From contig JACSVZ010000006.1 of assembly GCA_014706295.1 (NCBI GenBank), forward strand, positions 32,810,848 to 32,874,847: a stretch of DNA of 64,000 bases, in the 5' to 3' direction. The notes under the pieces were generated by a model that did no database searches, was not told the DNA's origin, and saw nothing but the letters and a program-made list of their open reading frames with translations. This document shows, piece after piece, positions 1-34,829 of the stretch; within the stretch, counting starts at the first letter, position 1, and every line of letters starts with the position of its first letter. This DNA is from Lycocorax pyrrhopterus obiensis (Eukaryota > Chordata > Aves > Passeriformes > Paradisaeidae). The position numbers and the translations under genes were made by a program.

Positions 1-253
1 TGCTACTGTCTCATGAGCCAGCAACAAGAGGGTTGTCATTAATCAACAATAATAATTTATACATAGGCCGTAATCTGAGCAGAGGGATTCACCTCCATGT
101 AGTTATGGCTGGGATGATCAGCAGCAACACGGTTACCTTAAATGGACAGAACCAGATTTTTCTTGCAGATGTACCATGAAAGGATAGAAGCTAGTAACAG
201 TTGCAGGATGTGACATGGAAAATTCTGATTAAAGAAAAAAACCTCAGTTAATT

Positions 254-320
254 ATAGAATCACAGAATGGTTAGGTTGGAAGGGACGTTAAAGTTATCTA
301 GTTCCAACCCCCAATAAGGG
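254..320 (-). mobile_element. CR1 LINE 3' end, - orientation
   Basis: ATAGAATCACAGAATGG, followed by GGTTGGAAGGGACG and GTTCCAACCCCC, is the reverse complement of the CR1 3' terminus. It is a short, 5'-truncated, diverged copy. Confidence 0.8.
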
Positions 321-365
321 TTGTCAAGCATTCAAGCAGATGTCCACATAGCACAAATGTTCATC

Positions 366-476
366 TTTGAAGTTTTTGAAAACTTGGTTGGGCAAGGGCT
401 TGAGCAAAACCAGATCCAGTTTTGAAGCTGACCCTGCTTTGAGCAGTGGACTGGACAATGTCTGGAGGATCCTTTC
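366..476 (+). mobile_element. CR1 LINE 3' fragment, + orientation
   Basis: GGGCAAGGGCTTGAGCAA and GAAGCTGACCCTGCTTTGAG, followed by a diverged GGACTGGACAATGTCTGGAGG, match the CR1 region just before its 3' end. It lies about 45 bp from the oppositely oriented fragment at 254-320. Confidence 0.6.
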
Positions 477-3400
477 TTAAACTTAAATTTTTCTCTGATG
501 CTAATTCCAGCTCCTGTCTGCCTTGTGGTGTTTTGCAGAATAATTTGCCTGTGCCTCAACAGGCCCTTCCATCTTGGGTCCAGTGAGGAATATGTGGAGC
601 TTGAATAGATTTATAGTGTTGGAGTTTATTCTGAGCTGAAGTTGAGGCCTTGTGTTCGGTAGATTGGTTCAAAACCAATCATGGTTTGGATTGGGGAAAT
701 TGGTACCCAAGTTTTGAGAACTTGTGGTATGCAGAACAGCTGTAGCAGGTATTGTGCTCTGAACTTGGAAAATCAGAATATCTACTAAAGAGACTGGTTG
801 TTTCATTCATTGGGGGTTTCCCTTAAGGGAGGTAGTTTCTTAAGAGATATATTTCTTCCTTTGCATGCTTTGCTGGTCTTAGTAGCAAATATGAAAGCTT
901 TAATTAAAGAAGAGGTAAATAGGGCTGAATACGTGTGGCTTGTCACACAGGTTTTAAGACTTGTATTTTCTCATGTTCCCTCTCTTTTGAACTAACAAAT
1001 CCCCAAAAGTAGAACTTTTCTCATCCTAACATTTTTATTGCTCTCTTCTAGAGGTTTTCAAATTTGTCTTTTTTGCTTGTTTGCTGGGGTTTTTTTAAGC
1101 TTCAGCCAAAAGTGAGGAAGGGTGGGAGACAGAGCCAGGTGCAGTTCCTTTAGCATTTTCAACCTCTCTGAAGTTCACCATGCAAAGAGACAATTCGGCA
1201 GTCAGCAGGTTTAGGGGGGCAGGATCCTCAGAGGGGAAATAATGAGAATGTAGAATCAGAGGATTTTGGACTGTCATAAAGAACATGTACCAGTGTACCA
1301 TTGGTAGTATAAGTCATTTATTTAAAACACTTTCAACCCTAAACCGGAAGGTGCCCTGTTGGAGCTAAATACAATATTATACTGCTTCTGATACTTTACA
1401 TGGTTTTTAATACATCCTAAGATGGTGTCTGTTCTTTTTTGTTGCTGTAAACATACTATTGACTCATCGTGAGTGTACTATAGCTGTGCTGTATTATGGC
1501 CTTTGTGGTGATGCACAGGATGCACACAGTAACATCAGACATTTCTGATTCAGCCCCTAGCGTGTATAAAGGGCTTGTTTTCTCCTTCTATTAAATACTA
1601 GAATCTTATGATGTCATGAAAGCATTTAGGCCCTTCAAAGGGTGCATAGCATACAAACTCAGAGTGTGGTGTCCTGCATGAATCTGTGTGTTACCAGATG
1701 GGAAAAAAACCCCACCTTTCCTTGCAGCATGGTAGTCTGCATGCTAGGAATTTTTATGTTACAAGATAAGGAAAAAACCCAGTTGTCCTCTCTATATAAA
1801 TCATCCTCTTCCTTGATCATGAAAGTAGAATGCTTACAAGAAAAGAAAGTTGATCACTGCTTATATCTGAATGTCTTGGATGTACATGTTTCAGATGGTG
1901 TGCATTTTAAAAAGTAAAAGATATAGTGGATAACTTCAAGGTTTAACCAAGTTTAAAACACCTCCAATCTTTCACTGGGTACTTAATGTACTTCATAAGT
2001 GTTAGTTTCTGACATTCAGAAATGTTTTCGAAAGGCAGTATATGTTCAAACACAGACCTGTGTCTAAATCTGTATCCTCATTACATGACTTTCTATGTAC
2101 CGTCCTACCTTGGTAGAAGATACTTTATATTGCAGTCATGCGTAATGGCCTGCTCTTAGGCATTGCCTACAAAAATATTTCATGTGGTGCTGTAGTTGGC
2201 AGGTTTGCAGCTGGCAGGGGAAAAACACTCAATATGCTTAGTGTGATTAGGGTCTTGATCTGTTTTTTGACATGGAGGAGGATGTCAAAATGCTGCTTGT
2301 TCTTTGGGTGGTGCAGCAGCAGGCGGTGGTTGACCTGTGCGGGAGCTGAGTGGTCTTTGTTCTTCCAGTGTCCAGCTGGGGAGAATGTGGATGTGGTCTC
2401 GGTAGGTAGTCAGACGCTCAGTGTGTCAACCCCCTGACAAGAACGTGTGGGTCCCTAGAGCCCTTGTCTGCTGCTTTCTGATCTTAAATAGGTCAAGCTT
2501 GAAGGGATTAAAAAGTGGTATAAACTAGTTCTTCCTAAACTAGGAAGAACTGCAGTGAGAAAGAGACAAAGACAAAAGGGTGTGCTTGGCTGGGGTAATG
2601 AGCGATTGTTATAGTTGCAAGAAAAATGGGGTGAGAGGTAGGGAATTACATGGGGAGAAGAAATATTACACTAAAAAAAGATCTGGCAAATAATTAATGG
2701 CCAGCCTGTTCTTGGGGTGGATCATGCTTGTGTTAGACAGTTTCATGGCAGAAAGCACAAAAAGCATGTGGTTTTTTGTAAATAAATACAGAGGTCACTA
2801 GAATTAGCAGTTAATGGTAAGTATTTGACTGCAATGACAGGTTTTTTGGGGATTTCAAAATATCACTTGTTGATTCTGTTTTTTAAAAACTGGCAGCATA
2901 GCAGAACTCTGTATTTCTCCTAGAAGTAAAATTACACTCTGTGTTGTATATAAATGGGTGCGAAATTGTACACAGAGCCAATTTATTGATTTAGGAATGG
3001 TTTATCAGCAAAATGTCTTCTCCTGTATTGCATCGTCTTGGCAAATTCCAGCTCTGTTGCAGACACTCTAGATGCAGAAGTGGAATAGGATCCAAGAATA
3101 CCATCTCTTTGTTTATTTCCTCTTATTTGTTTTTAATGGAAATGACAGAATTAATTAATCTTTAGTTTGTGAACGATTGAGTGTCAGTGGGAGACATGGC
3201 ATGTCTGTTTCCCATTAAGATGAAAGCTAAAGTTGTTAGGGACTTGTACTAGAGGAATGGAATATGTATTTGGCAGTGGAATGACTGCTGCTCCTCAGGC
3301 AGGGTCAGACTGCTAAATGTTCTCTCCTGTACTGGTGGTTGCTGTCTGTGAAGCAGTTATGGCTCAGTCTTCATAGAAAACAGCCCACTGGCAGGTGAGC

Positions 3401-4259
3401 TATTCCTGAATCATGTAGAGTGGGAAGATGCTCCTTGGCTGGCATTAACGGTGGAAAGGGATGTACAAGCTTCTTGCTATCTTTTATCACCTTTTGCCAC
3501 CTCTACACTGCCCTTTTGTCTTGAGTTAAATCCCATCATCACTTCAGAGACTGTGTTCAGAAAAGTCATCTGAGAAGTCGTGGTGTAATTTCATTATAGC
3601 TGATGAGATACTGTTAGTTCAGTCTCCTTTGCAGGCATAGCCTTACATAAACTATAAATACATGGATGTGATTACACTCAACAAAACTTTATATTTTAAG
3701 CTCTACTAAAGTTTTCAGCTGTATTAAGCTATACTAGTTTGTCTGTGTCCACCTGCAAACCTTTTTGCCTTAGCCTCTTATGCTCTTGCGTATACAACAG
3801 TGCTAACAGTATTTCAAGTTTGTGTTTGAGACAAGCGAAATACACCACATGCCTGCTTTTACCAATCAGTCATAATATTTTCAGCTACAACCTGGAGAGA
3901 TGCTAGTTCCTTAAGTAATAAAAGCCTCTCATCATGGAGAAGAAAGGGTTTTAATTTTTACACTGTACTTCCTGTATTAATTTTCTTCATAGAATTGGCT
4001 ATGTTCAAGTTCTACTTGCTAAATAAATAATTAATGATCTGTAGTTTACAGGTTTTGTTCCCTTCTGGTTTAGACTACATGAGGTAGAAAATTAAGTGTA
4101 AATAATGTGTTACTCTTCTGATTGTTTTTTATTTTTCTGTTGTGCATGTTTTTATTTATTAAAATGTATTATCCTTTTAGGAAGCTGCTCTAGAAAAAGT
4201 TTCAGGAATTCACATGATAGTTGCACGTTGCAGGCTGTGCAAGCTGCCTGAAGCCAGGT
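477..4259. other. Non-coding, probable 5' intron of CFAP97
   Basis: AT-rich sequence with short random open frames only. No CpG island, conserved coding stretch or recognised repeat. Confidence 0.6.
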
Positions 4260-4735
4260 ATCACAAGAAGTGACATGAAGGGTGAAATCAGTAGCCCAGC
4301 TGAAGAGCATCTGCACCTATGCACGCAGTATGGGTAAAAACCAGGAGGAACCGGAAGCCGTGGTGCTGCAGGAAAACCATGTTGTAGCCACCATCACCGA
4401 AATGTGGTGGCATGATTGTAACGGCTGGAGTGCTGCAATGGATGGTTATAAGCTCCTCAGGAGGGATATGCAAGCAAGGAGAGGTGGTGGGGTGGCCCAT
4501 TAGGGAGTGTTTCGACTGTGTAGAGCTCAAGGATAGTGATGATAAGGCTGAGTGCCTGTGAGTGAGAACCAGGGACATGGCCAACAAGGCAGTCATCCTG
4601 AGGGGTGTCTGTTACAGGCCACCCTGCCAGGATGAAGAGGCACATGAATTTGAAGATCTGTAAGAAGCAGGGTGGTTTCACAATGGCTAGCACCTGTTCT
4701 TGTGGGAGACTTTAGCTTGCTGGATGTCTGCGTTC
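4260..4735 (+). mobile_element. CR1 LINE ORF2 fragment (endonuclease region), broken
   Basis: The frame starting at 4282 reads AQLKSICTYARSMG, then TEMWWHDCNGWSAAMDGYK and RRGGGVA, the N-terminal endonuclease segment of CR1 ORF2. A stop at 4501 interrupts it. The family reading resumes in another frame (RECFDCVELKDSDD), hits a further stop, and continues in-family around VILRGVCYRPPCQDEEA. This is an inactive internal fragment of a non-LTR retrotransposon. Confidence 0.85.
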
Positions 4736-6279
4736 CCAAAAGTGTTTTACTCCTTTGTTTTGTTGCTCTTGGAAGAGCTAGGTGCTTTAGAGAGTTATCT
4801 TTGTGATCCTGAAAATTGATCTCTGTTTCTGTTGCTTAATAGTGTTTTCAGCTTTATACAATATCTGACCATACGAAGTCTCTTTTCAGTTCTTTGGCTT
4901 TGTGATTCTTAAAACCATAGGAGGTTCCAGACTTTCTGGTTTTATGTTGTGATTTGAGAAGCATATTTTCAATTACTCTAAACCAGTATTATTTGAGAAG
5001 TGGCAAAATATCTGAATGACCTTTAAAAATTCTGTATTTTGAAGTCATTTTTGGCTAGAACATTTCCTGGAAATTCCTTTTTTCCACCTTTGTTTGCCAT
5101 GGCAACAAACTATATGTGTTTTAAGGGGGACCATCCGTCTTGTAAAATATTCTGGTTTTCTAGCCTTGTGTAGTTGCTTCCATTGTCTTCATGTTTGGTT
5201 TCCTTGGGTCTAAAGAATGTTACATATTTATTGATTGTAGCTTTCTAAATTTATGTAAAATCTGTTGTAAAGAGTAGGAGAAAAGTGCCTCTGGCTAGAT
5301 GGGACTGGTAGTCTTTGATAATGGCTAATTTTGTTTGGTTGTGGGGTGTTTGGATTTTTTATTTTAACTCTGTATATATACTACTAATGAGTGGAAGCTT
5401 TCATATCCTCCTGCCGCATGCATAAGATCGAACACCATAAAATTCCACAAGAAGTATGACACAATAGGAGCAGATTTGTAGAACATAATGGTTAGCACTG
5501 AGGTCCTGATATCCACAATATTATTTATTTGGGCTAGCCATGGTCTGGTCCCATGGACCGAATGGTGACTGCTGGTTTAAATGCACTGGTTTCGTGCCTG
5601 GATCACACTTTTAAAGTCTAGGTTCATCTGAAAGAATTAAGTTTCCTTACTGTACTGTGGAGTGCGAGCTGCAGAGGACTGTCATGAAAAGCAGGCTCCT
5701 TATCCAAACTAAAACATGAACACTGACACACCCTACATCTGTCACAATTTAACCTATAGAGCCATGGATCTTTCGATGTAAATTGAAATTTCTTCTACTT
5801 TTAAGTGCTGAAAGTCTGCAGCATGTATGGCTGTGTCAGCCAAGATGGTGACCACTGTATACACACAAGGTTTTCAATATAAAATTCCAACTAATGATAG
5901 CTCATAAGTGGCTCTAGCTTAAAATGGTTCTAGCTTAAAGGGACAAAATGACACACTTTAATTGCTTGTTTGTAATAGTTACGATTTTTTAGCCACTAAC
6001 AGTGTTTGACAAATTTGCTTAGAAGTAGTAATTTTGAAATTGTGATGGGTTGGCTTAAAGTAAAGCTTTCCGGTCTAACATATAAGCTGTGTGCAATAAG
6101 GTGGCACTACATTTTTTTACTGAGCTCACTATGGGATTGTTTCTATCAACTTCATGTAATTAATTGCAGAATTATAAATTACTAGAGCTAAAAGAGTGAA
6201 GAGCAAAACTATCACACTAAAAGTATACATGGACCTGTTTTTAATGCAAATCTTTGGAAATGTTTTCTGATGCTTGTAG
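4736..6279. other. Non-coding, probable 5' intron of CFAP97
   Basis: AT-rich sequence without recognised repeats or genes. It ends at the splice acceptor of the first coding exon. Confidence 0.6.
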
Positions 6280-6299
6280 GTGGCACTTCATATTTCATT

Positions 6300-25449
<19,150 letters not shown>

Positions 25450-25776
25450 GTGTGTTCTTTGCCTTGCATACTGAGATGATACTAAAACTTCTATTTTTAG
25501 TGCTTTTGTAAATTCTGTGTGCAAAAATATTTTCTGCATTGTTGAGTGATTAAAATGCATTGCATTTAGAGTTATTGCTTATAAAATGGTTTTTAAATGG
25601 TATAAAAAACTTCTGTCAGTGTTTTCCATGACAGGAAGAACTTAAGAAAGAGAAGGAGGTATTTAAATGGACAAGTTAAATAGAAATTTAACTATTATTT
25701 TGGTCTCAGATCATAAGTGGAATTTGTATCCATACCATGGAAGGACAGAATTGCTGCACTACAGGTGCAAGATGTA

Positions 25777-25782
25777 AATAAA
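25777..25782 (+). terminator. Proximal poly(A) signal of CFAP97
   Basis: AATAAA lies 328 nt after the stop codon in an A/T-rich context. It is a candidate only. Confidence 0.4.
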
Positions 25783-27202
25783 ATTTTAAAAATATTAATA
25801 ATACTTTAAAATAATGCATTAAACTTATAAACATAGGCTTAATTCCTGGTTTGTCCTTGCTTTACATCCTGGCTTTATGAAAGCCTTGTGAATTTTGTGG
25901 GTCATGTTCTTGTGACTGAAAGAATCTTTAACAGCAGTGTGAAGAGGTGGAAAGCAGATTGTGTATTCGTGCATGGTGAGCTAGAATACTGAGGCTGCAG
26001 AAGATGATGTTTTGCCACTGTTAAACGTTCGGCACCTGGAGCGTCTTTTGTATGCAAGGCTGTGTCTCTTCCAGATCAAAAGGATTTTGGAAGTTGTGTT
26101 GGGATCTTTGCATAGGAAAGAAGCGTCTGATATTATCTGAACAGTAAAGACTGAAGTAAACAGCAGTTTCAGATTCAGTGTAAACAAAAGTTCTAGATAC
26201 TTCTCAAACTAGAGAATAATACTAAGCAAGGGAAATATTTCATGGCCCTATTTTTGCAGATGTGTGTTCTTCTCAGTAGGGAGATGTAAGCTTGAGCTGC
26301 AGGAAACATCTTGAACATTTGATTTTGAGTGACTACTAAACAGGATTTAGGGGGAAAAAAAGACAGTAGAAAACAAAGTCTTGTAACTTTTCTTGACCTG
26401 TTTTTAAACGTCATGTTCATATTTAATATTTGTAGTAATGTCAGATAAGCTCCAATAGCAACACCCATTTACAAGAGCAGTAAAATTTAATGGCATTGGT
26501 AATCCCAATAGTAGGTGGTGTGGTTTATTTCTATACATAAAGGCAAACTTTCAGTGAGCTTGTTTTGTAGGACTGTAGCCTTATAAAGAGCATAAATTGT
26601 GACGCCACTATCTGTGGATATTGCTGAAACTTTGCTTGCTTCCCTAGCTTCTTTCCAGGAGAGATACAAGAAATCTCTGTATTATGGATAAAGAAAAGCT
26701 GTATTTGGTAATGCTGGGTCTTTGATGTGAAAAGTGTATTATTCTTTGCTAGCGCTTGCATGAGGGCTTAGGCTTTCAAGTATTCTGCATTGTAACACAC
26801 TTTTTACTCGGTCCTTGTGATAGTTTGGCAGAGCTTCTTCACTTGGTGACCTGCAGATCAAATTTAGCTGTTTGATAAAACTTGGAACTTTTACCTTTAA
26901 GCAGCATTGTGGCAAACAGATTTGTATTGCGATTGTTATTCATGGTTAGGAACTGTTAACGATGTCTTTGTATAGTGCTGCTGTATTTATTTTCTATTAT
27001 TGTGCTAATTAAAATTATTCTCTATTTAAAGATTTTTGTCCTTGAATGTGAATATCAGAGTAACAGTTTAAATATTTCTGAATGTTCATATGATAATTTT
27101 TTTCTGTGAAGAAATTCACACAATGGATTACTTTTAATTGCTTCATCTTATTTAACTTTGGTATGAAAGAGTGTCAATTTTGTATGTCATTTGTAAATCA
27201 TA

Positions 27203-27208
27203 AATAAA
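27203..27208 (+). terminator. Distal poly(A) signal of CFAP97
   Basis: AATAAA is followed within about 40 nt by T- and GT-containing sequence. It is the last good candidate before the spacer to SLC25A4. Confidence 0.5.
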
Positions 27209-28636
27209 ATATTTAACATGAATTGTCATTGCAGTGGCTTCTTTCAGATTTTTATAGTTAGTATTAAGGTGCAAAGAAGGTTGAATAGCTTGGTACATAG
27301 AAAAAATGCAGGTTTTCCATTGTTCAAATGTTAGATGTAAGGGAATAATGGTTTTGTCACTGGCTTTAGTTTACCTGTGACCAATTCTTGCAAAGGTACA
27401 AAAGAAGTAGTATTAATTAACTGTGACAATGGGAGTTCAAGTAGCAACTATAGACCAGCTGCAAAGTCTTCTAATTTCCAACCTTTCAGAGCTGATTGCT
27501 GCATTTTAGGTTACACTTCCAGCAAGTGTTACGCTGAGTGCCACAGACTCAGAGCAGAGCTGCTTTCAGAAAAATGGTTAATTCATTGACAGTTTTGAAT
27601 TCTGACCACAGGTATCTTTATGGAGAGCACTGCCTGCAGTCTCCCACACTGTGTGCATTGGCATTTAAGCAGAAATGAGCCATTTACCTGTGTTTTCTGT
27701 ATGCTATATATCATGTACTTTCTCTTAGCCCAGTGGCATTTTCCTGCATTGATACCACTCACTCTCCTTTTTAATAGTCTTTAGTCCCTCTATTTTGCCT
27801 TCTTCTCTGGAATGTAATTTCTTTCATTTACACTTATTTGAAGTTTCTTTGCTTCCTCTTAATTATCTTATTCATTCATACGTACATTTTCCCCAAGGTT
27901 TTATACCTCTGTCTATTACAGTCTGTCTCTTTGTAGCCAACTTATGTCTTCTCTAGCACATCCGAATGCCACTTGCAGCCTTATCAGTGAGCTAAAGGAG
28001 AAATGGGGAGTTGGATTGTGTTAACAAGCTTCTCATAAGGAACCATTAGGAATGTGCAGAGGAAGGAGAAAAAGAAGAGAAGGAGCAGAAACTGGCAGAG
28101 TTTTTAAGGAAAACTAATGCACTTTGAAAACCAGTAGAAATATTTTCTTCATAAACTTAATGGTTTGAGAGATTGCGACGCTGGTTATTTACTATGGAAA
28201 AGAAAACAGACCTGGTATCTAGAAAAGCAAGTATTTAAGAGAGTGACCATGAAAAAGGGAGATGTAACAATCAGGCCAGATTTTTGTCCTGGGACAAAAA
28301 AAAAATCTATATTTGGTTAATTTAAAAACAGCCTGTCATTTTTTGGACCAGTATTTCCCAAAAGCTTCTGTTTTACAAGTGGATAGGTGTTGCTTCCATA
28401 CACTGGTTAGTGGCTGGTACCTGCCTTCAGGGAGAACAGAGCTGCTGGTCTGAATCTGTGGCAGACAAACAGAGCTTATCATGCCAAGTGACAGTGAGCT
28501 TAGGACTACCTGCATCAGACAAATGCTTCAAATATAGGAAAAGGATAACTGGAAGCCATACATATGAAGTAGTAAAAGATGAAGGTGAAATAAAAGTTTA
28601 TTTGATTACTTGCTTAGTCTTATCCTTTTACCCAGG
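27209..28636. other. Convergent intergenic spacer, no gene seen
   Basis: Sequence between the CFAP97 poly(A) signal and a CR1 end. A short + frame at 28410-28661 runs into the CR1 copy and resembles nothing I know. Confidence 0.6.
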
Positions 28637-28777
28637 TAAGTTGTGGACACCCCAACCCTGAAGTGTCCAAGGCCAGGAACAGAGTCTAGCAGACAGTGTC
28701 CCTGCCCATGGCATGGGGTTTAGATCTAGATGGACTCTAAAGTCTCTTCCAACCCAAACTATGCTCTGATTCTATGG
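28637..28777 (+). mobile_element. CR1 LINE 3' end, + orientation
   Basis: GTGTCCAAGGCCAGGAAC, GTGTCCCTGCCCATGGCATG, CTCTTCCAACCCAAACTATG and terminal GATTCTATGG follow the CR1 3' consensus. A T-run, not an A-tail, follows. It is a 5'-truncated copy of about 140 bp. Confidence 0.9.
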
Positions 28778-29937
28778 GGTTTTTTTTTTTCCTAGGTGGA
28801 TACAGACCAAATGCCTGTCTATATGTAGTCTAACTGAACGAGTGAAATGGCCACAACTCACTTTCCCTCCTTTGCCTAATCAGACAGCCTGTTCTTCCAT
28901 GCATTCACAACCCTGCAGCATCTAAAGTTCAAAAAGTGTATTGAGCATGTTCTGTTATCACTGGTAATTAATAGTGCAATGTGTTCATAATGGTTGAAAG
29001 TGTAGTTATTTTAATAACTCTTGAGTATTCAATTCTAGAATACTATTTCAAGTAAAATAAGCAATAATGACTTCACTATTCACTGAGGATGTGCTTCAAA
29101 GTTAAGGGTAATATTAACAAATTATACAAGCAGCTAAGACTATGTGGAAGCCTATCTCTAAGATAGCTGGCTGCAGTACCCTTAAACTGAATCCACTTGG
29201 TTTTGCAGTTGTAGAATTATCAATAACCAATTCACCTACCTAAAGCTCTGTTGAAAAAAACTTTCAAGAGACAGCCACTAACAGTGTCCTGATTAGCACA
29301 TCACCTTGGAGGACATGCTTGTAATGTGTTCAGTGTACTGAAAACAACAGGAAAAAGTTCATTAATATATTAATTTATTTCATTTCAGTTTTAGTTCAAT
29401 TGAACATCAGAGCAGACAACTTATTCCTTTGTGACAATACAAGGAATTTTTGAAACACTGTATTTCCATATTCTACAAAGTATATTTGAAAAATCAGATT
29501 ATGGCCTCAAGCATATTACTGTATAATTTGTCAGGGAAGAGGCTGCAGTTAGGAACTCAGCCTGATGCTTTAGTATAGTTTATAATTTCAGACGTACTTT
29601 TCACTTAATATTATATTAAAAATAGAGCTTTAGAAGAAAACATGATTTTAATTCATGTTATGTCATCACAGTATTGGGTAGCTAGAGACATTACTTTGTA
29701 TAATAAATATGACAATCTATTAGGAGTTCACAATATTAGATTTTAGATTTTTAGACTAGGTATAGACCACCTACATTTTGTCTCTAGACAAAATATATTA
29801 CCTGCAATTTGAAATATAATATATACACAGGTTCCAATACAAATGGTGGAGGAATTCTCATACAAAATGTAACTGTGATGTTGTGGACAATTTTTAAATT
29901 AATGCATCCTTATCTCTGCCAGGTATGTTACTCAAAT
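28778..29937. other. Convergent intergenic spacer, AT-rich
   Basis: AT-rich spacer downstream of both genes, no coding signal. TTTATT at 29374-29379 would be an AATAAA on the - strand and could serve as a distal SLC25A4 poly(A) signal. Confidence 0.5.
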
Positions 29938-29943
29938 TTTATT
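29938..29943 (-). terminator. Candidate poly(A) signal of SLC25A4
   Basis: AATAAA on the - strand about 100 nt after the stop codon gives a short 3' UTR. A longer form ending near 29370 is possible. Confidence 0.45.
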
Positions 29944-30045
29944 CTGTTTCCCTAGGAAATATTTTGTTGTCCATTACATCACAAGTTTGTATTTTTAAAA
30001 AAGTTGATTGAGAACAATTGAACTACTGCATTATGATGTTAAGTT

Positions 30046-32059
<2,014 letters not shown>

Positions 32060-32124
32060 TTAAAGGGCAAATTAAAGTTATCTGGTACCTGCTGGGGAAC
32101 GCGGTGTCAGAGCATGTGCCCGCT

Positions 32125-32134
32125 GTATTTATAG
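32125..32134 (-). promoter_or_regulatory. A/T element resembling TATA or MEF2 site
   Basis: On the - strand this reads CTATAAATAC, one base from the MEF2 consensus YTAWWWWTAR and also a good TATA form. It stands about 300 bp upstream of the SLC25A4 ATG inside GC-rich DNA. Its role is inferred only from position and the muscle expression known for ANT1. Confidence 0.35.
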
Positions 32135-32300
32135 CTCCCGGGAGGCACCGGAGGGAACATGGGGAGCTGGCAGGAGCTCTTCAGGCCGCGTTAACCGTTC
32201 CGTGCAGGGCGGAGGCAGCGGCTGAGGGCTAAAAGCCTGCCCGGAGCGGTCTGAGAGTGCGACCAGCCGACTGAGAGTGCTTTAAGCCTTGCCCTGATGT

Positions 32301-34829
32301 GCGTGGATTCACGCGGAGAGGGGCGAGGGGGACATGGATTTCACACCCAACCGCACGGCTCCCCAGGGCTGCCAGCCTGGAAGGTGGTCATAAGCATCAG
32401 TGACCAGCACTGGACTGCGCCTCCCTTGAGTCAAGGCCAGAGAGCTGCCTCATGTTGTATGCACTGTGTGGAACTTGCCGGCGTCGAGGTCTTTAAATAC
32501 CCCAGCGTGCTCTGGGACTCGGCTTTCCCGAGGAGGAGACAGCATGCCTTCCTGCATTGTACCCTCATTTCACCCGTGCAAGGTCAGACCCTCGCAGGAC
32601 CCACAGGCAGTCCCCTCTCAAGGAGGGAGGGAAGGGAAGAGACTCTAGGAAGCACATGCCCTGGCATGCTGAAGTTGCTTGGCTCGCACCAAGTGTGAAA
32701 CAGGAGTAAAGGCTGTAGTGAAGCTCTGCATTCATGCAGCATCTGGTTCTTAGAAAAATGTTTGAGTCTCAAATGAAGATTACATGGCTCCCCCATTAGA
32801 TTCCCTGTTTCTCATCTGTTCTTTCTGACTGACCCCCATAAGAAAGCAGGAGCTTATGATTCATTGTTGGGTGACTTGGTTGTTCTGTGAAAGGCAATGC
32901 AGCACGGTATAGATGCATACCAAGGAGTTTCCCCTAAAGAGCTATTAAGACAGGACAGTGTTATAACAAGGAACTCAAAAGGGTCTCTTTTGATTTGTAA
33001 TATGGTATCAGTAATGAAAATAGAATTCATCTTAATGTAGGTGCTAAAAGCTTGGCTGTCCCACAAAGAAACATTCTTGCCAGGGCAGTGCATCTCTTCT
33101 CACCAATGTGTTTGTTAGCATGAGTGAACGGGATGGTACATTTGATTCCCCTGTCTCTCTTGCTCTCTGCTGCTCTTGGGTCTGTTGAGGTCTCTTCTCA
33201 TGAACCTCAAGTGTGAGAAGTGGATGTCAGCTATAACCTCCAAAGCACCCTTTGCACTTTGGCCTCCTGAGAGGATGGAGCTTTTCCCCAGTTTCTAAGA
33301 AAAGGGAAGAGTGCCCCTCCCTCCCTCCCCCAAAGAGACATTTCCCCAAGCAAGGACCAAAAGCAGGTGCAAGTAGGAAGCATAGGGGATCCCTAGAATT
33401 AGACTGTGAGTTGAAAGGAGTTTTGTTTAACATATGTAGCTGCCTGCTACCTTTGACCTTTCCTTTTTCTTCCTCATACTTCACTCACCAGGTCTGGTGT
33501 CTCCTCTTTTCACAGGAAAGCAAACACCCCTTTAACACCTTGAGGCTTCTGCTGCTGGTTTCACACAGACCCCTGGGATAGTGATGCTCACAGCTGCTGC
33601 CTGGCTACCCAGACTGATAAGGTCTCCTCAGGGTGTGCACTCAGGTGTCAGCCAGTGCCCTGCTGACTGGTGTATGGTGAGTGGGAGAGTGGCAGTGAGA
33701 TGCTGCTGGGGAGGAAAGGCAGTGGGGGGTCTGAAGTAAGACTGGGTTGGAGGTCTAGCCTGAGAGGATTGTTTGCCAGCCCCTTCCCCACCATCTTTGA
33801 TTTAGCTCATTTAAATTGTTGGGGTTTTTAAAATGGCATTTTAATAAAGTCTTTATGATAAGAATTCCAGTTAGTTTTTGAAGTTATTGTTGGGTATCAT
33901 CACCACATCCACAGAGATTGTTTGATCTGATATTTCTGTAACACTAGTTCTATTTACCCATAACTGCCAGTATTTAAAGAAAGGACTGCATAGCAAGTGA
34001 GTGGCCGCTTTTCTGCTTCTACTCTCCCTTCTCTGAGCCCAGATACCTATTTCCAGGAGAGACCCTGCTTCCAAACAGTTTTGGCAAAAGCTGGGCTGGA
34101 CCAGGACATGTGTTGGCTCCTTTGAGAGTTATTCTTTATTTATTTGATTGTTGCTCCAAATGCCTGGTTTGAGTCTTTCCTGTGTATGATAATGAGGGGG
34201 GGTTTGCTACTTATTGTAGAAGTTCAAACATATCCTGTAAGGAATTTACTGCTAACTCCACCAGTACCTTGAGCATAAGCATTTCCACTAGCGGGAAATG
34301 TAATTTTAAAAAATGCTGAAGAACCTTTGGCTTTTCATACAGTTAGTTGGTGTTTGGTATTCAATATTCTGATACTTTCCTAGAGAAATGGTTAAAACAG
34401 TTCTGAAAATGCAAGCTCTCTGAATTATTGAAAGCCAGCTTTCAAGCTTCATCTTCCTTAGATCTTTGCAGCTTTGGATGGATTGTTTGTCTTTCTAGGC
34501 TGAGTCTGTGGATGCTTTGCACTGCTGACATAGCATAAAGACACTGGATTTTGTTCTTAAAAATTCTGAGCTAAAAATAACCTACATCTACATTTTCAAG
34601 AGAGATTAGTGACCGACTGCATTGTGCTCTGGTGTGTGAATAGCCACCTTCAAGCACTACAGAAGATCAACTTTTCCAAAGTAGTGCGTACCCTTGTTTA
34701 CTTACATGTCCAAGACTCTGGGAATCCTAGCATTGAGGCCAGACACAAAATAAAAAAGCTTTTCCTCGAAAAGTCAGCAGTCCAAGCCTGATGGCAGACA
34801 CAAGGGGGAGCACAAGGAATCAGTCAGAC
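32301..34829. other. Intergenic, no gene seen
   Basis: GC content falls away from the SLC25A4 promoter. Open frames are short and unrelated to known families. No repeat was recognised with confidence. Confidence 0.6.

Larger units (their letters stand above)
25450..27208 (+). other. CFAP97: CFAP97 3' UTR
   Basis: AT-rich trailer with no coding signal. A proximal AATAAA at 25777-25782 would give a 3' UTR of about 350 nt and a distal one at 27203-27208 about 1.77 kb. Which site is used needs transcript data. Confidence 0.6.

Noticed and set aside
2138..2437. 99-codon + strand open frame in the 5' region
   Set aside because: Random-looking composition, no homology, no nearby promoter features.
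6270..6299. In-frame ATG ten codons upstream of the CFAP97 start
   Set aside because: It lies before the splice acceptor at 6279 and so is intronic.
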